From contig NZ_SBIT01000009.1 of assembly GCF_004765785.1 (NCBI RefSeq), positions 62,001-126,000 on the forward strand: a DNA stretch of 64,000 bases, read 5' to 3'. Shown here in pieces: positions 41,565-50,211 of the stretch. Under the pieces are notes generated by a model, which was given only the letters and a program-made list of their open reading frames with translations, ran no database searches and was not told the origin of the DNA. Source of the stretch: Halorussus ruber (lineage in GTDB: Archaea; Halobacteriota; Halobacteria; Halobacteriales; Haladaptataceae). Numbering within the stretch: the first letter of the stretch is position 1; each line of letters begins with the position of its first letter. The position numbers were made by a program, and so were the translations under genes.

Positions 41565-42458
41565 ATGGTATCCGAGATTTTCGACCCCGAGGAGTGGGAG
41601 CAAGCGGGACCCGACTTCGACGACATCACCTACCACCGTGCGGTCGAGTCGGGCACCGTGCGCATCGCGTTCGACCGGCCCGAGGTCCGCAACGCCTTCC
41701 GGCCGAAGACCGTTGACGAACTCTACGACGCGCTCGACCACGCCAAGCGCCAGACCGACGTGGGGTGCGTCCTGCTGACCGGTAACGGTCCCTCGCCGAA
41801 GGACGGCGGGTGGGCGTTCTGCTCGGGCGGCGACCAGACCGTCCGCGGCGACGAGGGCTACGAGTACCGCGGCGAGGACGGCCAGACGGACAAGGCCGCG
41901 AAGGGCGGCCGCCTCCACATCCTCGAAGTCCAGCGCCTGATTCGCCACATCCCGAAGCCGGTCCTCTGCGTCGTGCCCGGGTGGGCGGTCGGCGGCGGCC
42001 ACAGCCTCCACGTCGTCTGCGACATGACCATCGCCAGCGAGGAGCACGCCGTCTTCAAGCAGACCGACCCGGACGTCGCCTCCTTCGACGGCGGGTTCGG
42101 CTCTGCCTACCTCGCCAAGCAGGTCGGCCAGAAGAAGGCCCGCGAAATCTTCTTCCTCGGGAAGAACTACGACGCCGAGGAGGCCGCCGACATGGGCATG
42201 GTCAACGAGGTCGTCCCCCACGAGGACCTCGAAGAAGTCGCGCTCGAATGGGCCGAGGAGATGAACGAGAAGAGTCCGACCGCGATGCGGATGCTCAAGT
42301 ACGCCTTCAACATGACCGACGACGGCATGGTCGGCCAGCAGGTGTTCGCCGGGGAAGCGACCCGTCTCGCCTACATGACCGACGAAGCCCAAGAGGGCCG
42401 GGACGCCTTCGTCGAGGGTCGAGACCCCGAGTTCGATAAGTTCGACTGGCACTACTAA
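41565..42458 (+). CDS. menB: 1,4-Dihydroxy-2-naphthoyl-CoA synthase
   Basis: This 297-aa crotonase-family enzyme closes the naphthoquinone ring from succinylbenzoyl-CoA. The ATG at 41565 (MVSEIFDPEEWEQ) is chosen over the long upstream frame. Motifs: VRIAFDRPEVRNAFRPKTVD, WAFCSGGDQTVRG with the oxyanion glycines, PGWAVGGGHSLHVVCDMTIA with the second oxyanion strand, and QTDPDVASFDGGFGSAYLA, the MenB-specific loop with the active Asp. The carboxy end YNKFDWHY-like (FDKFDWHY) is usual. Its stop codon begins the F1 hairpin array. Confidence 0.96.
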   Translation: MVSEIFDPEEWEQAGPDFDDITYHRAVESGTVRIAFDRPEVRNAFRPKTVDELYDALDHAKRQTDVGCVLLTGNGPSPKDGGWAFCSGGDQTVRGDEGYEYRGEDGQTDKAAKGGRLHILEVQRLIRHIPKPVLCVVPGWAVGGGHSLHVVCDMTIASEEHAVFKQTDPDVASFDGGFGSAYLAKQVGQKKAREIFFLGKNYDAEEAADMGMVNEVVPHEDLEEVALEWAEEMNEKSPTAMRMLKYAFNMTDDGMVGQQVFAGEATRLAYMTDEAQEGRDAFVEGRDPEFDKFDWHY

Positions 42459-42672
42459 GACGACCTTTTTATTGCGAGCGCAGTCGCCGTGGGCGACTGC
42501 GCTCGATAAAAAGCTCGACCAAAAACACGGTCGTTCGAAAATCGGAGATTTTCGTGATCACGAGAGAGCTTTGCTCTCTCGGACGACGTCACCCCCTCAA
42601 GCGCGCCGGAGGCGCGCTTTCGAGGGATTCCTTGGTCCGCTCGCTCACGTTCGTTCGCTCGCGGTACAGTCG
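42456..42672 (+). repeat. F1 multi-hairpin repeat, copy b
   Basis: It starts at the menB stop (TAA), then a T-run (cctttttatt), then five stem-loops: 42475-42488 with 42492-42505 (14 bp), 42516-42520 with 42529-42533, 42536-42543 with 42547-42554, 42561-42569 with 42573-42581, and 42600-42607 with 42611-42618. The main loops are three bases. The tail ctcgctcacgttcgttcgct is shared with copy c. Confidence 0.9.
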
Positions 42673-42956
42673 CTAGCCCGTCCCGCACGGCACCGCGCCG
42701 CACCGCAACCGAGTCGGGTGGTCGGCGGAGCGCGAGAAGCGTTTATATAATTGTTGTTGTTTCTTTAGACAATGTTATTATTGCTTATAGACACTATTTC
42801 ATTGCTTTTAGAATCCGAGTTAGCTTGAACCGTCACGTAGCTCCGTCCGCGACCGCTGGCTCGCCAGCGGTCGCTGGGCACGCTCGGCCAAAGCTATCCC
42901 GGCCGAAATCGCTCCTGCCCGCCTATTTAAGGCGTTCAGGCCCAAAGCCGCAACCG
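42459..42956. other. Intergenic region: F1 repeat, AT island, TATA
   Basis: Besides the F1 copy, this 498-base gap carries an AT-rich tract (42735-42825) with ttgttgttgtttctttag, and a short palindrome ccgctggctcgccagcgg (42850-42867). A TATA box for the next gene lies near 42923. No gene was seen. Confidence 0.6.
42923..42932 (+). promoter_or_regulatory. TATA box for the thioredoxin-reductase-like gene
   Basis: The sequence ctatttaagg is 25-34 bases before the ATG at 42957. Confidence 0.6.
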
Positions 42957-43973
42957 ATGAGCGAGACGCACGAGTACGAGGTTGCCGTCGTCGGCGGGGG
43001 TCCCGCCGGACTGACGGCCGCGCTGTACACCACGCGACTGGGCCACGACACCGTGGTCGTGAACCGAGGCGGCGGGCGGGCCGCCATGATGGCCGACACC
43101 CACAACGTCATCGGCGTGACCGAGGAGGTCTCCGGCGTGGAGTTCCTCCAGACCGCCCGCGAGCAGATACAGGAGTACGGGGCCGACTACGTCCGGGGCT
43201 ACATCGAGGACGCCGAGCGGCGCGACGACGGCCGGTTCCACCTCCACGGCGGCGAGCGCGACTTCGTCGCCGACCGCGTGGTGCTGGCGACCGGGTTCAC
43301 CGACGTGCAACCCGGCCCGCCCCTCCCGCCGACCGGGCGCGGCCTCCACTACTGTCTGCACTGCGACGCCTACATGTTCGTGGACCAGCCGGTCTACGTG
43401 ATGGGGACCGGCGAGGCCGCGGCCCACGTCGCCATGATTCTGCTCAACTTCACCGACGACGTGGACCTGCTGACCCGCGGCGACGACCCCGAGTGGAGCG
43501 AGGAGACCGACCGCCAGCTCCGCGCCCACCCGGTCGATATCGTCCACGAGGAGATTTCCGGCATGGAGAAGGACGACGACGGCTGGCTCGCGGGCTTCGA
43601 GTTCGAGGACGGGAGCTTCCGCGAGTACCGCGGCGGCTTCCCGATGTACGGCTCGGACTACAACGCCGAACTGGTCGAGCAGTTAGACTGCGAGCGCAAC
43701 GACGACGGAACCGTCGTCGTGGACGACGCCTTCGAGACCACCACCGACGGCGTCTACGCGGTCGGCGACCTCACCCCCGGCCACAAGCAGATTCCGGTCG
43801 CCATGGGCGAGGGCGCGAACGCTGGCATCGACATCCACTACGGGCTTCGGGAGTTCCCCAAGTCCGTCGAGGAGCTCGAAGCCGAGGGCGAGGTCTCGGC
43901 CGAGCAGGTGCCGAGCGTCTCCGACGACCTCAGGGAGGCGGCCCACGAGTTCCGCGCGGAAGGCGACGACTGA
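42957..43973 (+). CDS. Thioredoxin-reductase-like FAD protein
   Basis: This 338-aa FAD/NAD(P)-dependent oxidoreductase has the Rossmann motif VVGGGPAGLTAALY (residues about 11-24). It has the redox-active pair in YCLHCDAYMF (CxxC), and VLATGF and VYAVGDLTPGHKQIP, the FAD-binding GD motif. The second nucleotide-binding segment (VMGTGEAAAHVAMI) has a GxGxAA variant. It lies among the men genes but is not a known menaquinone enzyme. It may reduce a thioredoxin-like partner, or work as a geranylgeranyl-reductase-like or other quinone-linked enzyme. The frame is certain; the substrate is not. Confidence 0.92.
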   Translation: MSETHEYEVAVVGGGPAGLTAALYTTRLGHDTVVVNRGGGRAAMMADTHNVIGVTEEVSGVEFLQTAREQIQEYGADYVRGYIEDAERRDDGRFHLHGGERDFVADRVVLATGFTDVQPGPPLPPTGRGLHYCLHCDAYMFVDQPVYVMGTGEAAAHVAMILLNFTDDVDLLTRGDDPEWSEETDRQLRAHPVDIVHEEISGMEKDDDGWLAGFEFEDGSFREYRGGFPMYGSDYNAELVEQLDCERNDDGTVVVDDAFETTTDGVYAVGDLTPGHKQIPVAMGEGANAGIDIHYGLREFPKSVEELEAEGEVSAEQVPSVSDDLREAAHEFRAEGDD

Positions 43974-44004
43974 GACTGCGCGGGAGAGGACGACTGAGAC
44001 TGCG
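43965..44004 (+). repeat. 16-bp direct repeat over a stop codon
   Basis: gacgactgagactgcg occurs at 43965-43980 and 43989-44004, 24 bases apart. The first copy contains the stop codon of the preceding gene. It is a small duplication. Confidence 0.7.
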
Positions 44005-44171
44005 AGAGAGAGCGCAACTGAAAGAGACGGATTTTTCCGTCCCGACTTTAAGTTGTTCTGGCGACAAGGAGTAGATACGAGCGAAAGCGGTTCTCCGGGG
44101 ACTCAAATTCTAACAGCTTTTGCTCTGGCGAAACCGCAGGGGCTATTGGCCAGTTCCCGTAAGTTCCGATA

Positions 44172-45113
44172 ATGAGCGACACGGCTACCGAACACTCCCG
44201 CCGCGAGGCGTGGCTGATGGCCGCCCGGCCTCACACCCTCCCGGCGGCCGCGGCACCGGTCATCGTCGGCGTGGGTCTCGCCGTCCACGAGGGTCTGTTC
44301 GCGCCGCTTCCGGCGCTGGCGGCCTTCGTCGGCGCGGCCCTCATCCAGATCGGCACAAACTTCGCCAACGACTACTACGACGCCGTGAAGGGCGTGGACA
44401 CCGACGAGCGCGAGGGGTTCACCCGCGTCACCCAGTCGGGACTCATCGCACCGGAGTCGGTCAAGCGAGCGATGTACGCCACCTTCGCGCTGGCGATACT
44501 GGTCGGCGTCTACCTCGTGTACGTCGGCGGCCTGCCGATTCTGGTCATCGGACTCGCCAGCGTGATTTCCGGCATCGCCTACGCGGGCGGTCCCTACCCC
44601 CTCGGCTCGCACGGCCTCGGCGACCTGTTCGTCTTCGTCTTCTTCGGCGTCGTCGCGGTCATGGGCACCTTCTACGTGCAGGCCGCCAGCGTACTCGCCG
44701 GAGCCTTCCCGATGGGGATTCCGGAGGGGACAGTCACGCTCGCGGCGTTCGCCGCCAGCCTCCCGGTCGCGGCCATCTCGACCAACATCCTCGTGGTGAA
44801 CAACGTCCGGGACCTCGAAACCGACCGCGAGGCGGGCAAGAAGACCCTCGCAGTTCTCGTCGGCTACCGGGCCAGCCGCGCCGAGTTCGTCGGCCTGCTG
44901 GCGCTCTCGTACGTCGTCCCGATTTGGTTCTGGCTGGCGCGAGGGTACTCCCCGGCGGTCCTCCTTCCCCTGCTCACGATTCCCTACGCGGCCGCCGTCG
45001 CCCGGACCGTCCTGACCGACGCCTCGGGCGAGGCGCTCAACCCCGCGCTGGAACAGACCGGAAAACTGCTGGCCGGGCACTCGGTGCTGTTCGCGCTCGG
45101 CCTCCTCGCGTGA
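44172..45113 (+). CDS. menA: 1,4-Dihydroxy-2-naphthoate polyprenyltransferase
   Basis: This 313-aa UbiA-family membrane protein with eight or nine helices attaches the isoprenoid chain to dihydroxynaphthoate, giving demethylmenaquinone. The signature NFANDYYDAVKGVDTDER (first Asp-rich motif with Mg2+-binding residues) is near residues 63-80, and the second Asp motif NNVRDLETDREAGKKTLAVL is at about 212-231. The opening RPHTLPAAAAPVIVG is typical of MenA. menC starts 31 bases later, so menA-menC-menE are probably co-transcribed. Confidence 0.95.
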   Translation: MSDTATEHSRREAWLMAARPHTLPAAAAPVIVGVGLAVHEGLFAPLPALAAFVGAALIQIGTNFANDYYDAVKGVDTDEREGFTRVTQSGLIAPESVKRAMYATFALAILVGVYLVYVGGLPILVIGLASVISGIAYAGGPYPLGSHGLGDLFVFVFFGVVAVMGTFYVQAASVLAGAFPMGIPEGTVTLAAFAASLPVAAISTNILVVNNVRDLETDREAGKKTLAVLVGYRASRAEFVGLLALSYVVPIWFWLARGYSPAVLLPLLTIPYAAAVARTVLTDASGEALNPALEQTGKLLAGHSVLFALGLLA

Positions 45114-45143
45114 GCACTCACCTAACCACCTACACCTGAAACC

Positions 45144-46181
45144 ATGAACGCCGAACTTCGTCCCTTCTCGCTCCCGCTCGCCGACCCCCTCGACACCGCT
45201 CGGGGGACCATCGAGCGCCGCGAGGGCTTCCTGTTCCGACTCGAATCCGAGCCCGAAGCAGTCGGCGTGGGCGAGGCCACCCCGCTCGCGGGCTGGACCG
45301 AATCGCAGGACGAGTGCCTGCAAGCCCTCGAAGACGCCGCGGACGCCATCGACGCCGACGGGGACCCCCAGTCCGCGCTCTCGAACCACAATTTAAAATA
45401 CACCCCGGCCGCGCGTCACGCGCTCGACCTCGCGCTCGCGGACCTGCGCGCGTCGCGTGCAGGCGACCCCCTCTATCGCTGGCTGGGAGCGACCGAGCGC
45501 GTCGAGAGCGTCCCGGTGAACGCGACGGTCGGCGACTCGGGCGTCGAGGAGACCGTCGCCGAGGCCGAGCGGGCCGCGGACGCTGGCTTCGAGTGCCTGA
45601 AAGTCAAGGTCGGAGCGCGGCCGCTCGCCGCGGACATCGAGCGAATCGAGGCGGTGGCCGACGCGCTCTCGGCGGTCGAACTCCGGGCCGACGCCAACGG
45701 GGCGTGGTCGCGCCAGCAGGCCCAGCAGTTTCTGGACGCGGTCGGGGACAGACTGGCCTACGTCGAGCAGCCCCTGCCCGCGACCGACCTCGGGGGTCTC
45801 GCCGCCCTCTCCGGCCCCATCGCGCTGGACGAGACGCTCGCCGAGGGCGAGTTCGAGGACGCCCTCGACGCGAATCCCAAGGCAGTCGTCCTGAAGCCGA
45901 TGGCGCTCGGCGGGCCTCGGAAGGCGGTCGAGCTCGCCGAGGAGGCCCGCGAGGAGGGAGTCTCGCCGGTCGTGACCACCACCATCGACGGCGCGGTGGC
46001 ACGGACCGCCGCGGTCCACGTCGCGGCCGCGATTCCGGACGTTCCGGCCTGCGGGTTAGCGACCGCGAAGATGCTGGAATCGGACCTCGGCCCGGACATC
46101 GCGCCGGTCGCGGACGGTCGGGCGGTGGTCCCGCAGGGCGAGGGCAACGGCACCGCGGACACGTGGAGGTACGATGACTGA
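45144..46181 (+). CDS. menC: o-Succinylbenzoate synthase
   Basis: This 345-aa enolase-superfamily enzyme dehydrates SHCHC to o-succinylbenzoate. Motifs include the KVK pair in GFECLKVKVGA (residues about 150-160), with the catalytic lysine, and three metal ligands in ELRADANGAW, YVEQPLPA and IALDETLA. The second catalytic lysine is in AVVLKPMALGG. The last eight bases overlap menE (ATG at 46174), so translation is coupled. The internal acid-rich segment is usual for halophiles. Confidence 0.95.
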   Translation: MNAELRPFSLPLADPLDTARGTIERREGFLFRLESEPEAVGVGEATPLAGWTESQDECLQALEDAADAIDADGDPQSALSNHNLKYTPAARHALDLALADLRASRAGDPLYRWLGATERVESVPVNATVGDSGVEETVAEAERAADAGFECLKVKVGARPLAADIERIEAVADALSAVELRADANGAWSRQQAQQFLDAVGDRLAYVEQPLPATDLGGLAALSGPIALDETLAEGEFEDALDANPKAVVLKPMALGGPRKAVELAEEAREEGVSPVVTTTIDGAVARTAAVHVAAAIPDVPACGLATAKMLESDLGPDIAPVADGRAVVPQGEGNGTADTWRYDD

Positions 46182-47727
46182 GACGCAACCGACTCAACCT
46201 GCCGAGCGAACGATGCAGGATTGGCTGGCCGAGCGAGCGCGGACCTCGCCGGAGGCGACGGCGCTCGTGGAGGCCGAGGACGGAACGGAGTGGACGTATC
46301 GAGAACTCGACTCGGCGGTCGAGGAGACCGCCGGGCGACTCGCCGCACTCGGGGCGCAGACTGGCGACCACCTCGGCGTGCTGATGGAGACGCGGGTCGC
46401 GTTCGTCCGGCTGGTCCACGCCGCGATGCGACTCGGGGCGGTACTGGTGCCGCTGAACGCCCGACTGGCGCGACCCGAGTTGGCCCGGCAGGCCGAAGTC
46501 GCGGACCTGAATCTGGTAGTCTGCGAGGAGGCGACCGAGGCCGACGCGGTGGCGATTTCCGAAGTACCAGTCACGTCGGTCGATTCGCCCGAGGCGGATG
46601 CGGTCGCGCCACTCCGCGAGCAGACCCCTGCCGAGTTCGAACGGGCGTCGTGGTCTCGGTCGGACCCGCAGGCGATGCTGTTCACCTCGGGCACGACCGG
46701 CGACCCGAAGGCCGTGGCGCTCTCGATGGGCAGCTTCCTGTCGAGCGCGACCGCCTCGGCCTTCCGGCTCGGGGTGACGCCCGGCGACAAGTGGTTGCTG
46801 TGCCTCTCGATGTACCACATGGGCGGCCTCTCGGTCGTTCTGCGGTCGGCGCTCTACGGGACGACCGTGATTTTGCAGGAGGGCTTCGACGCCGAGCGGG
46901 ACGCCGACGCCATCGCGGAGTACGGCGTCACGGGCGTCTCGCTCGTGCCGACGATGCTCCGGCGGATGCTCGACGCGCGGGAGTCGCTGGGGAACTCGCT
47001 CCGGTTCGTCCTGCTGGGGGGTGCCCCGGCGCGCGACGAACTGCTTTCCCGGTGCGAATCGCGCGGCGTGCCGGTTCACCCGACTTACGGCATGACCGAG
47101 ACGGCGTCCCAGATTGCGACCGCTCGGCCCCGCGAGGCCTTCGAGCATCGCGGGACCGTGGGGCGGCCACTCCTGTGGACCGACGTGACGGTGGTCGGTG
47201 AAGGTGGTGATGACGAGGAGAGCGGGAAACCCCTTCCGGCGGGCGAGACGGGTGAAATCGTGGTCGCTGGCCCCACCGTCATGCGGGGGTACTACGGTGA
47301 TTCGGAAGCCACGAAGTCGGCCTTCGGCGAGTACGGCCTCCACACCGGCGACGTGGGCTACCGCGACGAGGAGGGCCGCATCTGGGTGCTGAACCGGCGC
47401 GCGGACCGTATCATCACCGGCGGCGAGAACGTCCACCCCGGCGAGGTGGTCGAGGCGCTTCGGGAGCATCCCGAGGTCCGAGACGCCGCGGTCGTGGGGT
47501 TGGACGACGAGGAGTGGGGCGAGCGCGTCGGGGCGCTGGTGGTTCCGGAGGAGGGTGCGGATGGAGACTTGTCGGTCGGGGGCATCGAGGACTTCTGCGA
47601 CGACCGACTCGCGGGCTACAAGCGCCCCCGGACTGTTGCTTTCGCCGAGGAACTTCCGCGGACTGCCTCGGGGACCGTCGAGCGCGAGGCGGTTCGGGAG
47701 CGACTTCGGGAATCGGGCGAGGTCTGA
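46174..47727 (+). CDS. menE: o-Succinylbenzoate-CoA ligase
   Basis: This 517-aa acyl-CoA synthetase (ANL family) activates o-succinylbenzoate through an acyl-AMP for MenB. Motifs: MLFTSGTTGDPKAVALSMGS (P-loop, residues about 168-187), YGMTETASQ in the ATP site, LHTGDVGYRDEEGRIWVLNR (A8 hinge Asp), RIITGGENVHPGEVVEAL, and the late lysine in GYKRPRTVAFAEELPRTASG. It overlaps menC by 8 bases and closes the cluster. The length is normal for haloarchaeal MenE. Confidence 0.95.
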   Translation: MTETQPTQPAERTMQDWLAERARTSPEATALVEAEDGTEWTYRELDSAVEETAGRLAALGAQTGDHLGVLMETRVAFVRLVHAAMRLGAVLVPLNARLARPELARQAEVADLNLVVCEEATEADAVAISEVPVTSVDSPEADAVAPLREQTPAEFERASWSRSDPQAMLFTSGTTGDPKAVALSMGSFLSSATASAFRLGVTPGDKWLLCLSMYHMGGLSVVLRSALYGTTVILQEGFDAERDADAIAEYGVTGVSLVPTMLRRMLDARESLGNSLRFVLLGGAPARDELLSRCESRGVPVHPTYGMTETASQIATARPREAFEHRGTVGRPLLWTDVTVVGEGGDDEESGKPLPAGETGEIVVAGPTVMRGYYGDSEATKSAFGEYGLHTGDVGYRDEEGRIWVLNRRADRIITGGENVHPGEVVEALREHPEVRDAAVVGLDDEEWGERVGALVVPEEGADGDLSVGGIEDFCDDRLAGYKRPRTVAFAEELPRTASGTVEREAVRERLRESGEV

Positions 47728-47796
47728 GTGACGCGGCCCGCCGGGTGCGCTGGGTGGGACTTTCCGCCAGTAGCGTGCTGGCAGACCAGTCGCCGC

Positions 47797-47914
47797 GGGT
47801 GGGATGAAGGGGCCGGTCGCTCGCGTACAGTTTAGTCGCTCGTCGGCCCTTATCCGTCGCAACTACGTCCGTCGGATATGCCGACGAGCGACCGCGAGCG
47901 ACCGGGGGCTTCAG
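47797..47914 (+). repeat. F3 palindromic repeat, copy d
   Basis: It starts gggtgggatgaagggg and ends gggggcttc. GTCGCTCGTCGG (47835-47846) pairs perfectly with 47881-47892. Inside, TATCCG (47851-47856) pairs with CGGATA (47873-47878). Confidence 0.75.
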
Positions 47915-48019
47915 AAGACCGCTCTCCAGTATGCTGAGTCGTTGCTGTTCTTCTGAAAGTCGAGATGAAGCTAGCTAGTGCCGAAGCCTAGGAGGACCGC
48001 ACCGCAACCGCGACCGCGA

Positions 48020-48122
48020 ACCTCACACCTCCTCAACCTCCTCGTTCGCTCCCTCCGGTCGCTCACTCGTCCCTCGCGCGACGATGGCGCGAGATGGACT
48101 CGCGCCAGCGCGCGCCGCCGCA
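48020..48122 (+). repeat. F2 palindromic repeat, copy c
   Basis: A cctcctcaacctcctcg leader and cactcgtccctcgcgcg phrase precede the hairpin TGGCGCGAG (48085-48093) with CTCGCGCCA (48099-48107), and then a gcgcgcgccg tail. Confidence 0.65.
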
Positions 48123-48278
48123 TCCGCAGACACAACTATTTACGTGTTAAGAAAATACTTCAGAACCTTAAACAATCAAATAAATTGCTATCGGGAGAAC
48201 CACCCCACGTGACGAACACCTCCGACACACACCGCCGTAGCCGCGAGATTTTAGCCCGAGAAGTGCGTAATTCCGGTC

Positions 48279-48992
48279 GTGTGTACCCTAATCCTCGCGT
48301 GGCAGGTCTTCGACGGCGCGCCGATAGCCGCCGCGGCGAACCGCGACGAAGCCACCGACCGGCCCTCGCGCCCGCCGGGCCTCCTCGACCGCGACCCGGC
48401 CGTGGTCGCACCGCAGGACGAGGAGGCTGGCGGGACGTGGATCGGCTACAACGACGCGGGCGTGTTCGTCGCCGTCACGAACCGCCGGGCCGACGTGCAA
48501 GGCGAGCGCTCGCGGGGACTGCTCGTCCGTGACGCGCTCGCCAGACCCAGCGCGGCCGAGGCCGCGTCGTTCGTCCGGAACGAACTCGCCGACCGCGAGT
48601 ACGCCGGGTTCAACCTCGTCATCGCCGACGACGAGGAGGCCGGACTGCTGGAGTGGGACGGCATCCTCCGGACGACCCACTTCGACCCCGGCGTCCACGT
48701 CGTCGTCAACGAGGGCCACAACGGAGACGCCGCGAAGGCCGCGAGCGTCCGGCAGGCCGTCAGCGTGATGCCCGAGATGACCGTCGAGGAGTGGCTCGAC
48801 CGCGCCGCGGAGGTCCTGCGCGACCACGAGTTAGCGGTCTGCGTCCACGGCGAGGACTACGGCACCCGCTCGTCGTCGCTGGTGACCGTCGAGACCGAGG
48901 GCCGGGGTCGCTACTGGTTCGCCGACGGGAGACCGTGCGAGACCGAGTACGAAGTCGTCGCCGACGGCGACGACGCGGACGGTCAGTTTTAA
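48279..48992 (+). CDS. NRDE/TANGO2-family protein
   Basis: This 237-aa protein starts with GTG at 48279 (MCTLILAWQV). The Cys2 immediately after the start, ANRDEATDRPSRPP, WIGYNDAGVFVAVTNR and SRGLLVRDAL mark the NRDE/TANGO2 family, whose Cys2 resembles the nucleophile of Ntn hydrolases. TANGO2 proteins are linked to heme transport and lipid homeostasis in animals and bacteria; a role in haloarchaea is not established. It is monocistronic by its TATA box. The downstream promoter (48986-48994) overlaps its stop codon. Confidence 0.92.
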   Translation: MCTLILAWQVFDGAPIAAAANRDEATDRPSRPPGLLDRDPAVVAPQDEEAGGTWIGYNDAGVFVAVTNRRADVQGERSRGLLVRDALARPSAAEAASFVRNELADREYAGFNLVIADDEEAGLLEWDGILRTTHFDPGVHVVVNEGHNGDAAKAASVRQAVSVMPEMTVEEWLDRAAEVLRDHELAVCVHGEDYGTRSSSLVTVETEGRGRYWFADGRPCETEYEVVADGDDADGQF

Positions 48993-48994
48993 AC
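48986..48994 (+). promoter_or_regulatory. TATA box overlapping a stop codon
   Basis: The sequence gttttaaac overlaps the stop TAA of the NRDE gene and lies 24-32 bases before the ATG at 49018. Confidence 0.6.
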
Positions 48995-49017
48995 GCCTCG
49001 GGGTACGTATTCCGGGT

Positions 49018-49362
49018 ATGGCAGTATCCGAGGAGGACCTCACCGAGGCGGAGCGCGCGGGTCTCGAACTCGTCCGCGAGTCCGGCGGCATCCACCAGAG
49101 CGACTTCTGGAAGGAACTGGGCGTCGATTCCCGAAAGGGGAGTCGTATCGTGGAATCGCTGTACGAGAAGGGTCTCGTCCAGCGCGAGGAGACCGTCTAC
49201 GAGGGACACAACACCTATCTCATCACCCCCGCGGCCCGCGATTTGGACTTCTCGCTGCTGATGGCCGGGGACATGCTCTCGCCGTTCATCGGCGAGGAAG
49301 AGGTCGACGCCGAGAGCGACGCCTTCTCGCAGTGGATCATGAACCTCGCGTACAGCGAGTGA
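49018..49362 (+). CDS. Winged-helix DNA-binding protein
   Basis: This 114-aa protein has a winged helix-turn-helix in residues 8-75: EAERAGLELVRESGGIHQSDFW, then KGSRIVESLYEKGLVQREET with the wing YEGHNTYLITP. A helical tail (FIGEEEVDAESDAFSQWIMN) may dimerise or bind a partner. Such MarR-like regulators in haloarchaea are widespread. The promoter overlaps the end of the NRDE gene, so the gene is expressed separately. Targets are unknown. Confidence 0.85.
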   Translation: MAVSEEDLTEAERAGLELVRESGGIHQSDFWKELGVDSRKGSRIVESLYEKGLVQREETVYEGHNTYLITPAARDLDFSLLMAGDMLSPFIGEEEVDAESDAFSQWIMNLAYSE

Positions 49363-49401
49363 ATCGGTCGCTGGCGTACAGCGAATAAACCAGTCTCGCG
49401 G

Positions 49402-50211
49402 TCAGTCGGATTCTTCGGTCGCTTCTTCGTCGGCGGACTCGTCGTTTTCGGCGGCCGACTCGTCTTCTTCAGCGTCCGGTTTCTTCTCCACCGCGGGCAG
49501 TCGCCGGACCACCAGCGCGGGCGTCACCGACTGGGTCGAGACCTGCTCGGACACCTCGCCGAAGAACAGTTCACGGACCGAGGGCTTGCTCTCGCCCATC
49601 ACGACGAGGTCGTACTCGCTCGCCGTCGCCACGAGCGTCTTGATGGGCGTCTCCGAGACCACGATTTCCTCGCGGACTCGGTCCTCGGCGATTCCACCCT
49701 CGACGAGCGCCTCTCTGGCCCGATTTACGAGGTCTCGCCCCGCCTCGCGCTCGTCCTCCGAGTCGGCGACGTGGTAGAGGGTCGCGTCGGCCTCGGTCGC
49801 TTCGAGGACGCTGGCGACCAGCGCAACCACGCGCTCGACGTTGACCTCACCCCGGAGCGGAACTAGCACGTCCGAAATCTCCGTGGCCGGGTTGTTCAGC
49901 AGGACGGCGTCGCAGGACGCCTCGACCGCGACGCGCTCGAAGGTCTGCTTGGGTTCGTGGGTGAACACCATCCGGGTCTCGACTCGACCGCCCGCCTCCT
50001 CGAACACCGTCACGAGGTCGGCCAGTTCGCCTTCCATGCGCTCCTCGAACTGCATCCGGGCCTGCCCCGGCGCGGTCTGCTCGGGTATCCGGTGATAGCC
50101 GACCAACTCGACCGGGACGCCCGAGAGCGCCTCGACTAACGGCGGCGCGAGGCTCTCGCCGTCGAGGACCGCCAGCGGGACCAGCACTCGGGGTTCGTCG
50201 GGGACGCTCAT
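49402..50211 (-). CDS. Universal stress protein, tandem domain
   Basis: This 269-aa protein has two UspA-like halves. The first opens [19 protein letters not shown]; the second opens [20 protein letters not shown] and ends with the ATP-site-like [20 protein letters not shown] and TPALVVRRL. The last 25 residues are an acidic, low-complexity tail. The ATG ending at 50211 overlaps the stop of the permease gene (50208), so the two are translationally coupled; amino-acid permease plus Usp is a recurring archaeal pair and suggests the Usp modulates transport. Confidence 0.9.
   Translation of the reverse strand: MSVPDEPRVLVPLAVLDGESLAPPLVEALSGVPVELVGYHRIPEQTAPGQARMQFEERMEGELADLVTVFEEAGGRVETRMVFTHEPKQTFERVAVEASCDAVLLNNPATEISDVLVPLRGEVNVERVVALVASVLEATEADATLYHVADSEDEREAGRDLVNRAREALVEGGIAEDRVREEIVVSETPIKTLVATASEYDLVVMGESKPSVRELFFGEVSEQVSTQSVTPALVVRRLPAVEKKPDAEEDESAAENDESADEEATEESD

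Larger units (their letters stand above)
47728..48278. other. Intergenic region with F3 and F2 repeats and AT island
   Basis: This 551-base gap carries iteron-like units (about 47735-47796), F3 copy d (47797-47914), F2 copy c (48020-48122) and an AT-rich tract (48133-48190). The last 40 bases contain gattttagc, a TATA-like element about 30 bases before the NRDE gene. No gene was seen. Confidence 0.6.
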
